Below, piece by piece: positions 39,461 to 50,600 of a DNA stretch of 64,000 nucleotides. Source of the stretch: Escherichia ruysiae (GTDB lineage Bacteria > Pseudomonadota > Gammaproteobacteria > Enterobacterales > Enterobacteriaceae). Made by a program: the position numbers and the translations under genes. Positions within the stretch are counted from its first letter, which is position 1. Each line of letters starts with the position of its first letter. The stretch spans positions 682,001-746,000 of the forward strand of contig NZ_JAVIWS010000001.1 of assembly GCF_031323975.1 (NCBI RefSeq). Reading direction: 5' to 3'. The notes below the pieces were generated by a model. The model was not told the DNA's origin. It made no database searches and saw only the letters and a list, made by a program, of their open reading frames with translations.

Positions 39461-39611
39461 ATTCATCAAGCAATCAGCTAATCACTTGATTTTATTATCG
39501 TCTGGCAATCAGTGCCGCCGTTCGATGCGTTGCATTCTACTTACCTGACGCGATGAGTCAACGATATTTTTCACCACTTTTGATCGTTTGCTGAATTTTG
39601 CGCCGAAACGA

Positions 39612-40160
39612 TCACTGATCAAGCAAATCTGCGCGAGCTGCGCTCAAATATTGCAACATAGACCACAGAGTCAGTACCGCAGCCACAAAGAAAAGTGCAA
39701 TACCAGCGTACTCAACCCAAATGTTCGGACGCCATAACAGCCAGGCCAGCGCCACCATTTGGGCAGTCGTTTTTACTTTACCAATCCAGGAGACAGCCAC
39801 ACTGCTGCGTTTACCGAGTTCAGCCATCCATTCACGTAGAGCAGAAATAATAATTTCACGGGCGATCATCGTTGCCGCTGGCAAAGTGACCCACCAGCTA
39901 TGGTAATGCTCAGTTACCAGCACCATGGCAATGGCAACCAGCACTTTATCTGCTACTGGATCAAGGAAAGCGCCAAAGCGGGTACTCTGATTCCAGCGAC
40001 GCGCCAGAAAACCATCGAACCAGTCAGTTACCGCCGCAACGCAGAAAATGAGCGCGGCAGCAAACGGCGACCAGGTGACAGGCAGATAAAAGACCAATAC
40101 AAAGAATGGGATAAGGATGACACGGAACAGTGTGAGCAACGTAGGGATATTAAATTGCAT
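39612..40160 (-). CDS. pgsA: Phosphatidylglycerophosphate synthase PgsA
   Basis: Makes phosphatidylglycerophosphate from CDP-diacylglycerol and glycerol-3-phosphate, the first step to phosphatidylglycerol and cardiolipin. The 182-residue membrane protein carries the CDP-alcohol phosphatidyltransferase motif: DGFLAR, then G..LDPVAD. It lies 56 bp after uvrC and may be read in part from that transcript. Confidence 0.97.
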
Positions 40161-40216
40161 AATGACGGGTAACTATCTGTTGTCAGTAAGATTACCCCTA
40201 TGTTGCTACAGAGACA

Positions 40217-42049
40217 TCAATGTTTCAACGACCAGAAGATCTTTTCTGCCAGACCTTGCGAAATACCCGGCACTTTTGCAATTTCCTCAACGCTGGCGTT
40301 ACGTAAACCTTGCAAACCGCCCATATATTTCAACAACATTTGCCGACGTTTTGGTCCAACGCCTTCGATGGTTTCCAGCGTGCTGGTATTTTTGACTTTT
40401 GCGCGTTTTTTGCGATGCCCACCAATCGCGTGATCGTGTGATTCATCGCGGATATGCTGGATGACATGCAGCGCCGGTGAATCTGGCGGCAGACTGAAGC
40501 CCTCACCTTCAGGTTCGAAGAACAACGTTTCCAGCCCAGCCTTACGATCGGCTCCTTTCGCCACGCCAAGCAGCAGCGGATGGTTTTTATCCCATGAGAC
40601 ATCCAGCTCGGCGAAGACATTTTTCGCCTGCGCAAGCTGGCCTTTGCCGCCATCAATCAGGATCACGTCCGGAATCTTACTGTCGTCGATGGCTTTACCG
40701 TAACGCCGACGCAGCACCTGATTCATTGCCGCATAATCATCACCAGGCGTAATGCCGGTAATGTTATAGCGCCGATACTCCGCACGCAGCGGGCCGTTAG
40801 CATCGAACACCACACACGAAGCGACCGTTTGTTCACCCATGGTATGGCTGATGTCAAAACACTCCATCCGCTTCACTTCCGGCAATTTCAACACGCTTGC
40901 AAGCGCGGTCAGACGCTGGTGAACCGTAGATTGCTGCGAAAGTTTGGTCGTTAAGGCCGTCGCCGCATTGGTGCGCGCCAGCTTCAGATAACGAGCCCGA
41001 TCGCCACGCGGTTTAGTCTGAACGTTAATCTTGCGCCCTGCCAGTTCTGAAAGGGAATCGGCGAGCAGCGTTTTATCGCTAAGATTAAAGTCGAGCAGGA
41101 TCTCACCCGGCAAAGTGCGCATCTGGCTGCCCTGTAAATAGAACTGACCGACAAAGGTTTCCACCACTTCGCCCAGCTCCGTACCGCCAGGCACTTTCGG
41201 GAAATAACTACGGCTACCGAGCACCTTGCCCTGACGAATAAACAAGACGTGGACACAAGCCATGCCCGCATCGAAAGCGACGCCAATAACGTCAAGGTCA
41301 TCACCTGTATTGGAGACAAACTGTTTTTCGGTTACGCGTCGCACCGCCTGGATTTGGTCGCGAATACGTGCCGCTTCTTCAAACTCCAGATTCTGGCTGG
41401 CTATTTCCATGCGACCGATCAGTTGAGTCAGCACCTGATCGTCCTTACCGGATAAAAACAGGCGCACATACTCTACCTGCTGGGCGTACTCTTCTTCACT
41501 CACCAGACCCTCAACGCACGGTCCCAGACAGCGCCCTATCTGATATTGCAGACACGGACGCGAGCGGTTGCGATAAACGCTATTTTCACACTGGCGAATC
41601 GGGAAAATCTTTTGTAGCAGCGCCAGGGTTTCACGCACGGCATAGCCGTTTGGGAACGGGCCGAAATATTCACCTTTGGCGTGCTTTGCACCGCGATGCA
41701 TAGCCAGACGCGGATGGGTATCGCCGCTAAGAAAAATAAAAGGATAAGATTTATCATCGCGTAACAGAACGTTGTAACGCGGCTGATAGAGTTTGATGTA
41801 GTTGTGTTCCAGCAGCAGAGCTTCGGTTTCGGTATGGGTAACCGTCACATCAATTTGCTGGATCTGGGCAACCAACGCTTCGGTTTTGCGCGAAGCGAGG
41901 TTGCTACGGAAATAGCTGGAAAGCCGTTTTTTCAGGTCTTTCGCTTTGCCGACATAGATAACCGTACCACCAGCATCATACATGCGATAAACGCCAGGCT
42001 GGCTGGTTACGGTTTTTAAAAACGCTTTTGCGTCAAACTGAACACTCAC
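40217..42049 (-). CDS. uvrC: UvrABC excinuclease subunit UvrC
   Basis: Makes both incisions in nucleotide excision repair. The 610-residue protein has an N-terminal GIY-YIG nuclease ([26 protein letters not shown]), a Cys-containing linker ([17 protein letters not shown]), the UvrB-binding UVR domain near residues 200-240, an RNase H-like endonuclease ([29 protein letters not shown]), and C-terminal helix-hairpin-helix motifs ([18 protein letters not shown]). Its start overlaps the uvrY stop by 4 bp. Confidence 0.97.
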   Translation of the reverse strand: MSVQFDAKAFLKTVTSQPGVYRMYDAGGTVIYVGKAKDLKKRLSSYFRSNLASRKTEALVAQIQQIDVTVTHTETEALLLEHNYIKLYQPRYNVLLRDDKSYPFIFLSGDTHPRLAMHRGAKHAKGEYFGPFPNGYAVRETLALLQKIFPIRQCENSVYRNRSRPCLQYQIGRCLGPCVEGLVSEEEYAQQVEYVRLFLSGKDDQVLTQLIGRMEIASQNLEFEEAARIRDQIQAVRRVTEKQFVSNTGDDLDVIGVAFDAGMACVHVLFIRQGKVLGSRSYFPKVPGGTELGEVVETFVGQFYLQGSQMRTLPGEILLDFNLSDKTLLADSLSELAGRKINVQTKPRGDRARYLKLARTNAATALTTKLSQQSTVHQRLTALASVLKLPEVKRMECFDISHTMGEQTVASCVVFDANGPLRAEYRRYNITGITPGDDYAAMNQVLRRRYGKAIDDSKIPDVILIDGGKGQLAQAKNVFAELDVSWDKNHPLLLGVAKGADRKAGLETLFFEPEGEGFSLPPDSPALHVIQHIRDESHDHAIGGHRKKRAKVKNTSTLETIEGVGPKRRQMLLKYMGGLQGLRNASVEEIAKVPGISQGLAEKIFWSLKH

Positions 42050-42702
42050 TGACTTGTTAATGTCTCCGCATTACACAGACCATGGCGAATTGCCAGGTGA
42101 GTCAGCTCAACATCGCCATGAATGTTTAATTTACTGAACATACGGTAGCGATAGCTGTTCACCGTTTTCGGGCTGAGATTAAGCTGTTCTGAGATCTCAT
42201 TGACCTTTTGGCCTTTGGTAATCATCAGCATAATCTGCAATTCACGTTCAGACAAACTGGCAAATGGGCTTTCTGTTTTTTCTGGTTCGATCTGGCTTAA
42301 TGCCATTTGTTGAGCAATGTCAGAAGCAATATAACGCTGCCCCGAATAGACAGAGCGAATCGCACTCACAACTTCCTGCGGAGCCGCACCTTTGCTGAGA
42401 TAGCCCGCAGCACCGGCCTGCATGACTTTCGCTGGTAAAGGGTTTTCAGTATGAACCGTAAGCATGATGATTTTGACATCTGCTGTCGAGCGAGCGATTT
42501 TACGCGTCGCCTCAAGACCGCCAATGCCAGGCATACTCATGTCCATTAGCACGACGTCAACGGTGTTTGCCCGGCACCACTTAACGGCGTCTTCACCGCA
42601 GGATGCCTCACCGACGACTTTAATACCCTTTATATCTTCCAGAATGCGTCGTATCCCTGCGCGCACCAGTTCGTGGTCATCAACAAGTAGAACGTTGATC
42701 AA
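42046..42702 (-). CDS. uvrY: Response regulator UvrY (BarA partner)
   Basis: Phosphorylated by BarA, activates the csrB and csrC sRNAs and so relieves CsrA control of carbon storage, motility and virulence. The 218-residue FixJ/NarL-type protein has a receiver domain with Asp54 ([15 protein letters not shown]) and a LuxR-type HTH ([43 protein letters not shown]). First gene of the uvrY-uvrC pair. Confidence 0.97.
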   Translation of the reverse strand: MINVLLVDDHELVRAGIRRILEDIKGIKVVGEASCGEDAVKWCRANTVDVVLMDMSMPGIGGLEATRKIARSTADVKIIMLTVHTENPLPAKVMQAGAAGYLSKGAAPQEVVSAIRSVYSGQRYIASDIAQQMALSQIEPEKTESPFASLSERELQIMLMITKGQKVNEISEQLNLSPKTVNSYRYRMFSKLNIHGDVELTHLAIRHGLCNAETLTSQ

Positions 42703-43161
42703 AGGAATATCTCCAGAAATAGGGATAACGCTACTGATAGTTAGTCATTCGTATATTAGCGGTTTTTATTGCAACTTTGAAACGTTAAAAATGGTGGGTA
42801 TTCGATTTTTCTCTCGTTTTTGTAAATTCGATTGTCCAGAGTTATCGTCACGTCCGTCATCAAAGGTTTGCCAGCGCGTTTCGCAGTAAGGCCAACGACG
42901 AAATGTGACAAAAATTGACTTTATTCAGCATAAATGAAAAATCAGCGGCATGAATATGTAACATGAATTAACCCGAACAATACGCGCGAAAAACATTCAT
43001 GATAAAAATATTTATTGCGCGTTATATTCCCTGTTTTATTACTATTGCTGATATCGTGCGCAAAAAACAACCACTGCTATTTTTAGCAAAGCTTATGGTA
43101 TACTCCGCCGCCTTAACATTTTTCACCGCAAATTTTCATTGCAACATGACGAGGAAAATAA
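42703..43161. other. Non-coding gap uvrY-yecF (459 bp)
   Basis: Divergent promoters of uvrY (-) and yecF (+) must lie here. A TATACT (about 43099-43104) with an upstream TG could be the yecF -10 box. The central part is AT-rich with no open reading frame or hairpin that I can support. Confidence 0.5.
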
Positions 43162-43386
43162 ATGAGTACGCCTGATTTTTCTACTGCCGAGAATAATCAA
43201 GAACTGGCAAATGAAGTCTCCTGCCTGAAAGCGATGCTGACGCTGATGCTGCAGGCGATGGGACAAGCTGACGCGGGCCGCGTGATGTTAAAGATGGAAA
43301 AACAGCTTGCGCTGATCGAAGACGAAACCCAGGCTGCGGTATTTTCCAAAACGGTTAAGCAAATTAAACAAGCCTACCGTCAGTAA
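43162..43386 (+). CDS. yecF: DUF2594 family protein YecF
   Basis: A 74-residue cytoplasmic protein of unknown function, E. coli YecF family, predicted largely helical ([20 protein letters not shown]). RBS ACGAGGAAAA precedes the ATG. Monocistronic with a strong hairpin shared with the convergent sdiA. Confidence 0.9.
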
Positions 43387-43389
43387 TAT

Positions 43390-43424
43390 AAAACCGGCTG
43401 AAAGCGCACCTTTCAGCCGGTTTG
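43390..43424. terminator. Bidirectional terminator between yecF and sdiA
   Basis: Perfect hairpin with arms AAACCGGCTGAAAG and CTTTCAGCCGGTTT around CGCAC. The flanking A and T runs make it usable from both sides. Confidence 0.85.
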
Positions 43425-43452
43425 GCATCTTTCATGCCCAATGTAATAGATA

Positions 43453-44175
43453 TCATATTAAGCCAGTTGCGGCTGCGTAGCAGGCAACCTGCGTCTTATT
43501 CGGTGCATTGATTTTTTTCTGCATATTTTTCTGATGAAAATTGACAGTATTCTCAGAGATTGACAGGATCATCGCTATCTCTGCTGACGTTTTACCTTCT
43601 GCGGTCCATTTCAGAATTTCTTTTTCCCGCTTGCTGAAATTCATCTCTGGCGTCATCACTATGTCATCATTTAAACGTATCAACGCCATCAGACTTTCAC
43701 GCACCAATAGCTGCATTTTTAATTGCAGTTCATCACTAAGAATGGGTATTTCACGCGTACTGCTACGGGAAAAGGACAAAAACCCCAACGCCCGATTCGG
43801 CAGCATTAAATACTGAGTGACGCCACGGCGTAAACCATGCGCACGTGCGGCTTCCCATAACGGCTGTGCTTCGTTGAATAACTCATCATTCCACAATAAA
43901 TGCCCCTGACTGAAGTTTTCAGGGTTAAGCACAGGATCAATGGCGAGAAAGTTTTTGGCCTGATAATAACTGACCCATGACTCCGGATAATTGGTGTAGA
44001 AAGCCACTTTCGGTCGCGTGAATGGCACCGGGTGGCGCACACATAATGAATAAAAATCGAACTCCAGTTGGTAAGTCTGATGCTCTATTTCATGGTAGAC
44101 CTCTTCTGCGGCCTCCATCCTCTGAAAACGCAACAACATCGTGCGACGCCAGCTGAAAAAATCCGTATCCTGCAT
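43453..44175 (-). CDS. sdiA: LuxR-type quorum-sensing regulator SdiA
   Basis: A solo LuxR-family receptor for acyl-homoserine lactones made by other bacteria. It influences ftsQAZ, acid resistance and adhesion. The 240-residue protein has an N-terminal ligand domain (WRRTMLLRFQRMEAAEEVYHE, TNYPESWVSYYQAKNFLAIDPV) and a C-terminal HTH (FSKREKEILKWTAEGKTSAEIAMILSISENTVNFHQKNM). The start at 44175 (MQDTDFF) follows K-12; a longer frame starts at 44187. Confidence 0.96.
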   Translation of the reverse strand: MQDTDFFSWRRTMLLRFQRMEAAEEVYHEIEHQTYQLEFDFYSLCVRHPVPFTRPKVAFYTNYPESWVSYYQAKNFLAIDPVLNPENFSQGHLLWNDELFNEAQPLWEAARAHGLRRGVTQYLMLPNRALGFLSFSRSSTREIPILSDELQLKMQLLVRESLMALIRLNDDIVMTPEMNFSKREKEILKWTAEGKTSAEIAMILSISENTVNFHQKNMQKKINAPNKTQVACYAAATGLI

Positions 44176-44366
44176 AGTTAACCGCAACGCCCCTGAGAGT
44201 GAGTATCATTTATACTGATAACTCAAGCTATCACATAAATAAGATTTATATATAATTTATATTATTCAGACAATGAATTACTTTTGCAAGACATAGCATT
44301 CTCTTATGTTATTAATAAGTTATGCTGATTTATTAAGCGATTTATGCGGTCAGGAATGCGTTTTCG

Positions 44367-44400
44367 CCCCGACTAAAAAGCTGCCGGGGCTGATTTTTTC
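44367..44400 (+). terminator. Orphan plus-strand terminator in the sdiA-tcyN gap
   Basis: A hairpin with arms GCCCCGAC and GCCGGGGC (one mismatch) followed by TGATTTTTTCTT, pointing on the plus strand. Both neighbours (sdiA and tcyN) are on the minus strand. On the minus strand the hairpin has no U-tract. It may end an unannotated plus-strand RNA or simply block read-through. Confidence 0.6.
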
Positions 44401-44405
44401 TTATC

Positions 44406-45158
44406 TTATTGCAACAGAAACTTCTCAAGGAACTGGCGTGTGCGGGGATGCTGAGGATCGGCAAATAAGGTTTTTGCAGGGCCCTGCTCTACTATCCGCC
44501 CTTGATCCATAAAGATCGCGCGGTCAGCAACGTCACGGGCAAAGCTCATTTCGTGCGTCACAATCACCATGGTGCGCTTTTCCTGTGCCAACTGGCGTAT
44601 GGTATTCAGGACTTCCCCCACCAGCTCCGGGTCCAGCGCCGAAGTGGGTTCGTCAAACAAAATGACTTCCGGGCGCATCGCCAGCGCACGCGCAATCGCC
44701 ACACGTTGCTGTTGACCGCCGGACAAACGACGCGGATAGCTGGTCTCTTTCCCTTCCAGTCCAACTTTTGCCAGCAGCTCGCGAGCGCGCGCCGTGGCCT
44801 CCTCCTTCGGTTCGCCTTTAACGATCACCGGCCCTTCAATAATGTTTTCCAGCACTGTGCGATGCGGAAACAGATTAAAATTCTGAAAGACAAATCCGAC
44901 ATGCTGGCGCAACTGGCGAATCAGCGATTTTTGCTGGCTTAACGAACGCGCAGTATCAATAGTGATATCCCCAACGGTGATGCTCCCCGCCTCCGGTTGC
45001 TCCAGCAAATTTATGCTGCGTAGCAACGTGGTTTTGCCGGAGCCACTCGGGCCGATAATCGCCACGACTTCGCCAGTTTTGACCTCCAGATCGATACCGT
45101 GCAGTACCGTCTGACCGTGGAATTTTTTCACCAGGTTTTTAACTTCAATGGCACTCAT
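44406..45158 (-). CDS. tcyN: Cystine/diaminopimelate ABC transporter ATPase TcyN (YecC)
   Basis: ATPase of the high-affinity cystine importer. The 250-residue polar-amino-acid type ATPase has Walker A GPSGSGKTTLLRSI, signature RLSGGQQQRVAIARALAM, Walker B VILFDEPTSALDPELV and the H-loop VTHEMSFA. It overlaps tcyL by 4 bp (ATGA). Last gene of dcyD-tcyL-tcyN. Confidence 0.96.
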   Translation of the reverse strand: MSAIEVKNLVKKFHGQTVLHGIDLEVKTGEVVAIIGPSGSGKTTLLRSINLLEQPEAGSITVGDITIDTARSLSQQKSLIRQLRQHVGFVFQNFNLFPHRTVLENIIEGPVIVKGEPKEEATARARELLAKVGLEGKETSYPRRLSGGQQQRVAIARALAMRPEVILFDEPTSALDPELVGEVLNTIRQLAQEKRTMVIVTHEMSFARDVADRAIFMDQGRIVEQGPAKTLFADPQHPRTRQFLEKFLLQ

Positions 45159-45823
45159 TTTGGTTCTCTCTCCTGGCGGTTAAGTTGATTCTCAAAATGG
45201 TTCTGTAGCGTCGATAACACTGTCGCCATAATCCAGTAGATGAGCGAAGCCGCCAGATACATGGTGAAAACTTCCAGCGTGCGCGAGGTAATCAACTGCG
45301 CCTGACGAAACAGTTCCGGCACCTGAATCGTCGCTGCCAGCGAGGTATCTTTTACCAGGCTGATAAAGCTGTTCGACAGCGGCGGCAGCGCCACCCGAGC
45401 CGCCTGCGGCAAAATTGCGCGACGCATAGTTTGCCACGGCGTCATGCCAATACTGGCGGCGGCTTCCCACTGACCTTTATCAATAGATGAAATGGCGGCA
45501 CGCAGCGTTTCGGCAGCATAGGCAGCGGTGTTCAGTGACAGGCCAATCATCGCCGACGGAATCGGATCTAGTTCAATGCCAAACTGCGGTAGGCCGTAGT
45601 AGATCATAAACAGTTGCGCGATGAGCGGCGTACCGCGAAAAATGGAAATGTAAAAACGTGCCAGCCAGCGCACGAGCCAGAGTGGCGACAGGCGCATCAG
45701 CGCGAGAATGAATCCCAGCAGTAAGCCAAAAAACATGCCGCCGATGCTGAGTTGCAGCGTATACCCAGCCCCTTTAAGCAGGAACGGCAAAGAATCAATA
45801 ACCAGTTGTATACTTTCTTGCAT
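45155..45823 (-). CDS. tcyL: Cystine ABC transporter permease TcyL (YecS)
   Basis: Inner-membrane permease of the cystine importer, partner of TcyN and TcyJ. The 222-residue HisMQ-type protein has five hydrophobic segments and the EAA loop (EAAASIGMTPWQTMRRAILPQAARVALPPLSN). It begins 14 bp after dcyD. Confidence 0.96.
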   Translation of the reverse strand: MQESIQLVIDSLPFLLKGAGYTLQLSIGGMFFGLLLGFILALMRLSPLWLVRWLARFYISIFRGTPLIAQLFMIYYGLPQFGIELDPIPSAMIGLSLNTAAYAAETLRAAISSIDKGQWEAAASIGMTPWQTMRRAILPQAARVALPPLSNSFISLVKDTSLAATIQVPELFRQAQLITSRTLEVFTMYLAASLIYWIMATVLSTLQNHFENQLNRQEREPK

Positions 45824-45837
45824 GAGCGTTTCCGGGG

Positions 45838-46878
<1,041 letters not shown>

Positions 46879-46884
46879 TTAAAT

Positions 46885-46914
46885 AAAAAAGGCGCTAATT
46901 AAAGCACCTTTTTT
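46885..46914 (-). terminator. Terminator-like hairpin upstream of dcyD
   Basis: Minus-strand AAAAAAGGTGC, an A/T loop and GCGCC followed by TTTTTTATTT. It spans the left junction of the inserted block and would stop transcripts coming from the block toward dcyD. Confidence 0.6.
46899..46906 (+). repeat. Left 8-bp direct repeat at the autotransporter insertion
   Basis: TTAAAGCA, identical to 51896-51903. The two copies bracket everything foreign between dcyD and tcyJ, as expected for a target-site duplication or a recombination junction. Removing the interval 46907-51903 would leave about 87 bp between tcyJ and dcyD. Confidence 0.6.
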
Positions 46915-46963
46915 GTCATTATGCCCCGTCCAGAACAGCGTTGACACGTTTCTGGCTGTGATT

Positions 46964-47094
46964 TCACCCGATGGATGCAACATACTGGTTGAACCGCTCT
47001 GCGGGTGATTCATACTCTGGCGTTTTATCGGTCTTTCGTTGAGCGTCTGGCAACTGTAGTAGTCACGGATTCCGGGTGATGGCATGTAGTGCAT
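46964..47094 (-). pseudogene. IS30-family transposase fragment (frameshifted)
   Basis: On the minus strand LNERP (47029-47043) is followed, after a one-base shift of frame, by KTPEYESPAERFNQYVASIG and a stop at 46964. This is the C-terminal pattern of IS30-family transposases, where the family has L-N-x-R-P-R-K-x-L then TPxExFN. Only the last 45 or so residues are present, so it is a relic. Confidence 0.6.
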
Positions 47095-47340
47095 TAATAG
47101 AATCAGGTTTGTGGTCCCGTGATACTGTTGAATGTCCGATGGATCATCAGGAACGTAACTGTGTAAAGGCTGCTTATATCCATAAAGCAGAACATCTGAT
47201 GTCCCCTGGTTACGAGTATAACTTCTCCTGGCATTTTCGGTTGTTCAAGTCTGGTTATCCCCCCATTCATTAATATGAAAATCATTATCTCTGCATTAAT
47301 TATTATTTATACCTAAGTCTATTTTTAGGAAAAGAATATT

Positions 47341-47357
47341 ATATTCTCCGAGAATAT
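47341..47357. promoter_or_regulatory. Palindrome upstream of the autotransporter gene
   Basis: ATATTCTC-C-GAGAATAT, a perfect inverted repeat with 8-bp arms, in the AT-rich leader 280 bp before the autotransporter start. It could be an operator; I do not recognise the regulator. Confidence 0.35.
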
Positions 47358-47637
47358 TTTCAGACACTTTTCCTATAAAAGAAGCAGAGAAACACTCACT
47401 ATCTAAAATTACACTAATCAATAAACAAACTAACATCCAGAAAACATTACAATTTCAAATTACTTGTCAAAAAAAATCAACCTGATTGCTTGAGATAGAT
47501 TTTTTCTGTTTATTTGCAATAATGCTCGCTCGCTTCGTTCATTTGTATGATGATTAGATAATGCATATTACTTCTCAATAACATTACACAGTCAAACTAT
47601 TTAACCAACATTCTTAAACAAAAAAATTGGAGCTTTT

Positions 47638-50600
47638 GTGAAAATCAAAATTAATAAAAAAGAAAGGTTTGATATCTATATAAAAAACAGAAAAACATTC
47701 GGCATAACGCAAGAGGGAATGAAGACAACGTTACTATGCAGCCTTATATCTGCCACTCTGGCCATTCAGCCTGCTTTGGGAGCTAAAAAGGAAGTTACTC
47801 TTTCTGAAGGAAACCCTGCTGAAATATCTGAAAATATCATTGGTGCTGATGGCTCGCAGGACAGGTCGGGTAATGATGATGGGGAGGCCGGTGAAGATGC
47901 TCTCACTGTTAATGTTGTACCCGGTTCGTTACAGAATGAAAATATCCTGACAATTAACAGCGGTACTCGCATTAGTGGCGGTGAAGGCGGATGGGCTGGT
48001 GATGATGATGTTACTAAAATGGGCTCTGCTGGGGGCCAGGGCGGTACAGCCATTACTGGAAATAATTTTACTCTTGTTAATTCTGGTTATATTTCCGGTG
48101 GTAAGGGCGGTTGGGGAGGTTATGGTAATGGCGGAGGCGATGCAGGTGAAGCGGGTATCGCTATTTCCGGAGATGATCTTACCATTACGAACAACGGAAG
48201 CATTACGGGTGGCAATGGCGGAATGCCTGGAGCCAGTGGTTATGGCGATGAAAGCGGTGGTTTAACTGGGACTCCTGCTGTTGGTGGGACTGCCATATCT
48301 GGCAATAATCTTCAAATAAGCAATAACGGAAATATCACTGCCGGGCAAGGTAGTAGTGGTGCCTGGTGGGCAGTATGGGGCTCTTCTGCCGGCACCGGAG
48401 GGAATGGAGGCACGGCCATATCCGGAAATAATATGGAGATAACAAATAATAATCACATTACAGGTGGCCAGGGGGGGGATGGTGCTCGCGGTGGCGAAGG
48501 TAGTGTCGAATTTACTACCGATCAGAATATTAATGGGAGTAGCGGTGGTAATGGTGGTATTGGAGGGACTGCTATATATGGTAATAATATTAAGATAAAT
48601 AATACGGGAGATATAACTGGCGGACAGGGGGGCACTGGTGGTGAAGGTGGTAGAGGTGGTACAGATGAATATGATCACACTGACTCAGCGCCCCTTGGTT
48701 CTGGTGGTATTGGTGGTATTGGTGGCACCGGGGGGATTGCCATATCTGGAAATAATATGGAAATAAATAATTATGGAAATATTATTGGCGGAAATGGCGG
48801 CACTGGTGGTGATGGTGGCGATGGAGGGCGTTCCCTTGAAAATAATAAAACTGGTGCCGGAGGTAATGGTGGCAACGGAGGTAATGGTGGTACTGCTATA
48901 TCCGGGAGTGATATTACGATAAATAATCATGGCAGGATATTGCCTGGTAGTGGCGGACAGGAAGGTGAAAGTAACGTTCACTTCCCCGGAGGAGTATCTG
49001 GTAACAGAGGGCAAGATTGTGACACCGCAATATCTTTGAATGGTGGAACTAACTCGTTGAATCTCTACGCCGGTTCTACCATTCAAGGTGATATTGTTTT
49101 GAATAGTGCTGTAAATAATGCTGATGGTAATTTTCTGTCCATTACAAATAAAGACTCCGCCAGCTCTGAGATAAAAGGCAATCTGAGTGCGGGTACAGGT
49201 ACACATGTTTCCGTTTCGGGAGCTGATGTCACTTTTAGCGGAAGTTCGGTATTTGACAAAGATTCATCGCTGAATATGGGTACAGGTTCCAGTCATTTAA
49301 CTGCCAACAGTATGCAGTTCAATAACGGTGCAGTGCTTAATGTTGATACTGCCATGACAATATGGAAGCAAAATGAGTACGGCTTGTTGACGACCTCCGA
49401 CGGCATAACAGGGCTCTCTGAAAATAATATTTATCAACATAATAATCTACTGAGTGATGGTGCTGAAGACTATGTTTTAACATCACTTAGAGGTAACGGG
49501 CAGACAGTAAAAGAGGTCAGTTCTTCCCTGAAGTGGAATGACCCCTCAGGAAATGGATATGGCACGTTTGATCTGAGAAATGGCGCGGTGTTAGAGCTGA
49601 AGGTACGGCTTGCAGATAACAATGCTGCTCAGTTATCTCATGGCTGGGATGGAAAAACGCTGACCAAAGCCGGCGAAGGAACACTGATTCTGTCCTCCCA
49701 AAACACTTACACGGGTGTAACAGACATCCGTGGCGGCAATGTTCGCATGAACAGCAACAGTGCTCTGGGACAGACCAGCGAGATTCGTCTGGCAGACGAC
49801 ACCATGCTGGACATGAACGGTCACAGCCAGACCGCAGGTAAACTGAACAGCGCAGCAGGTTCCATACTGAACATTAATGGCGGTAATCTGACCCTCGCAG
49901 GTGGAGGCCTGTCTGCAGGTACCCTCATCGGCTCTGGCTCCCTGAACATCAGCGGTGGCGTGTTCGCTATTACTGGTGCCACCCGCGCCCTGAATGCCAC
50001 CACCACTATCGCAGAAAAGGCAATGGTGAAGGTGCTTACTACTGACGGACTGGGAGCAGGCTCGGTTAACACTGCCGGCACACTGATTCTGGGCAAGGCT
50101 GATGCACCTGTCATGCTTGCTAACAGCCAGGTCACCATCGCTCAGCAGGGGACACTCTCTGGCTCTGGTGGTGTCGCCGGGAACGTAACCAACAGCGGTA
50201 CTCTTGACCTGAGAGCCGATGCTCCGGGTAATGTACTGACGATCGGAGGTAACTATACCGGTAATAATGGCTTACTGCTCATGAACACCGCTCTGGGGAA
50301 TGACAGCTCCGCAACAGACAAACTAGTTATTAAAGGCAATGCTTCCAGTCAGACCCGAGTGGTTGTTATAAATGCAGGTGGTACCGGAGCACAGACACTG
50401 AACGGTATTGAGTTGATTCATGTCGACGGAAATGCTGACAGTGCTGCATTTATTCAGGCCGGGCGTATTGCCGCCGGGGCTTATGACTACACGCTGGGAC
50501 GTGGTCAGGGAAGCAACCGTGATAACTGGTATCTGACCAGTGGTAAAAACACTCCGTTCCTGCTGCGCGCTCTGAAAGCAATGCACCCCCCTGCCCCTGA

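Noticed and set aside
47097..47285. Small frames in both strands just left of the autotransporter leader
   Set aside because: They have no ribosome binding site and no recognisable sequence, and probably belong to decayed insertion-sequence DNA.
47975..48950. Repeated motif with regular spacing, CRISPR-like at first sight
   Set aside because: The repeats are imperfect, of varied spacing, in frame and code for glycine-rich passenger repeats. There are no identical repeats or cas genes.
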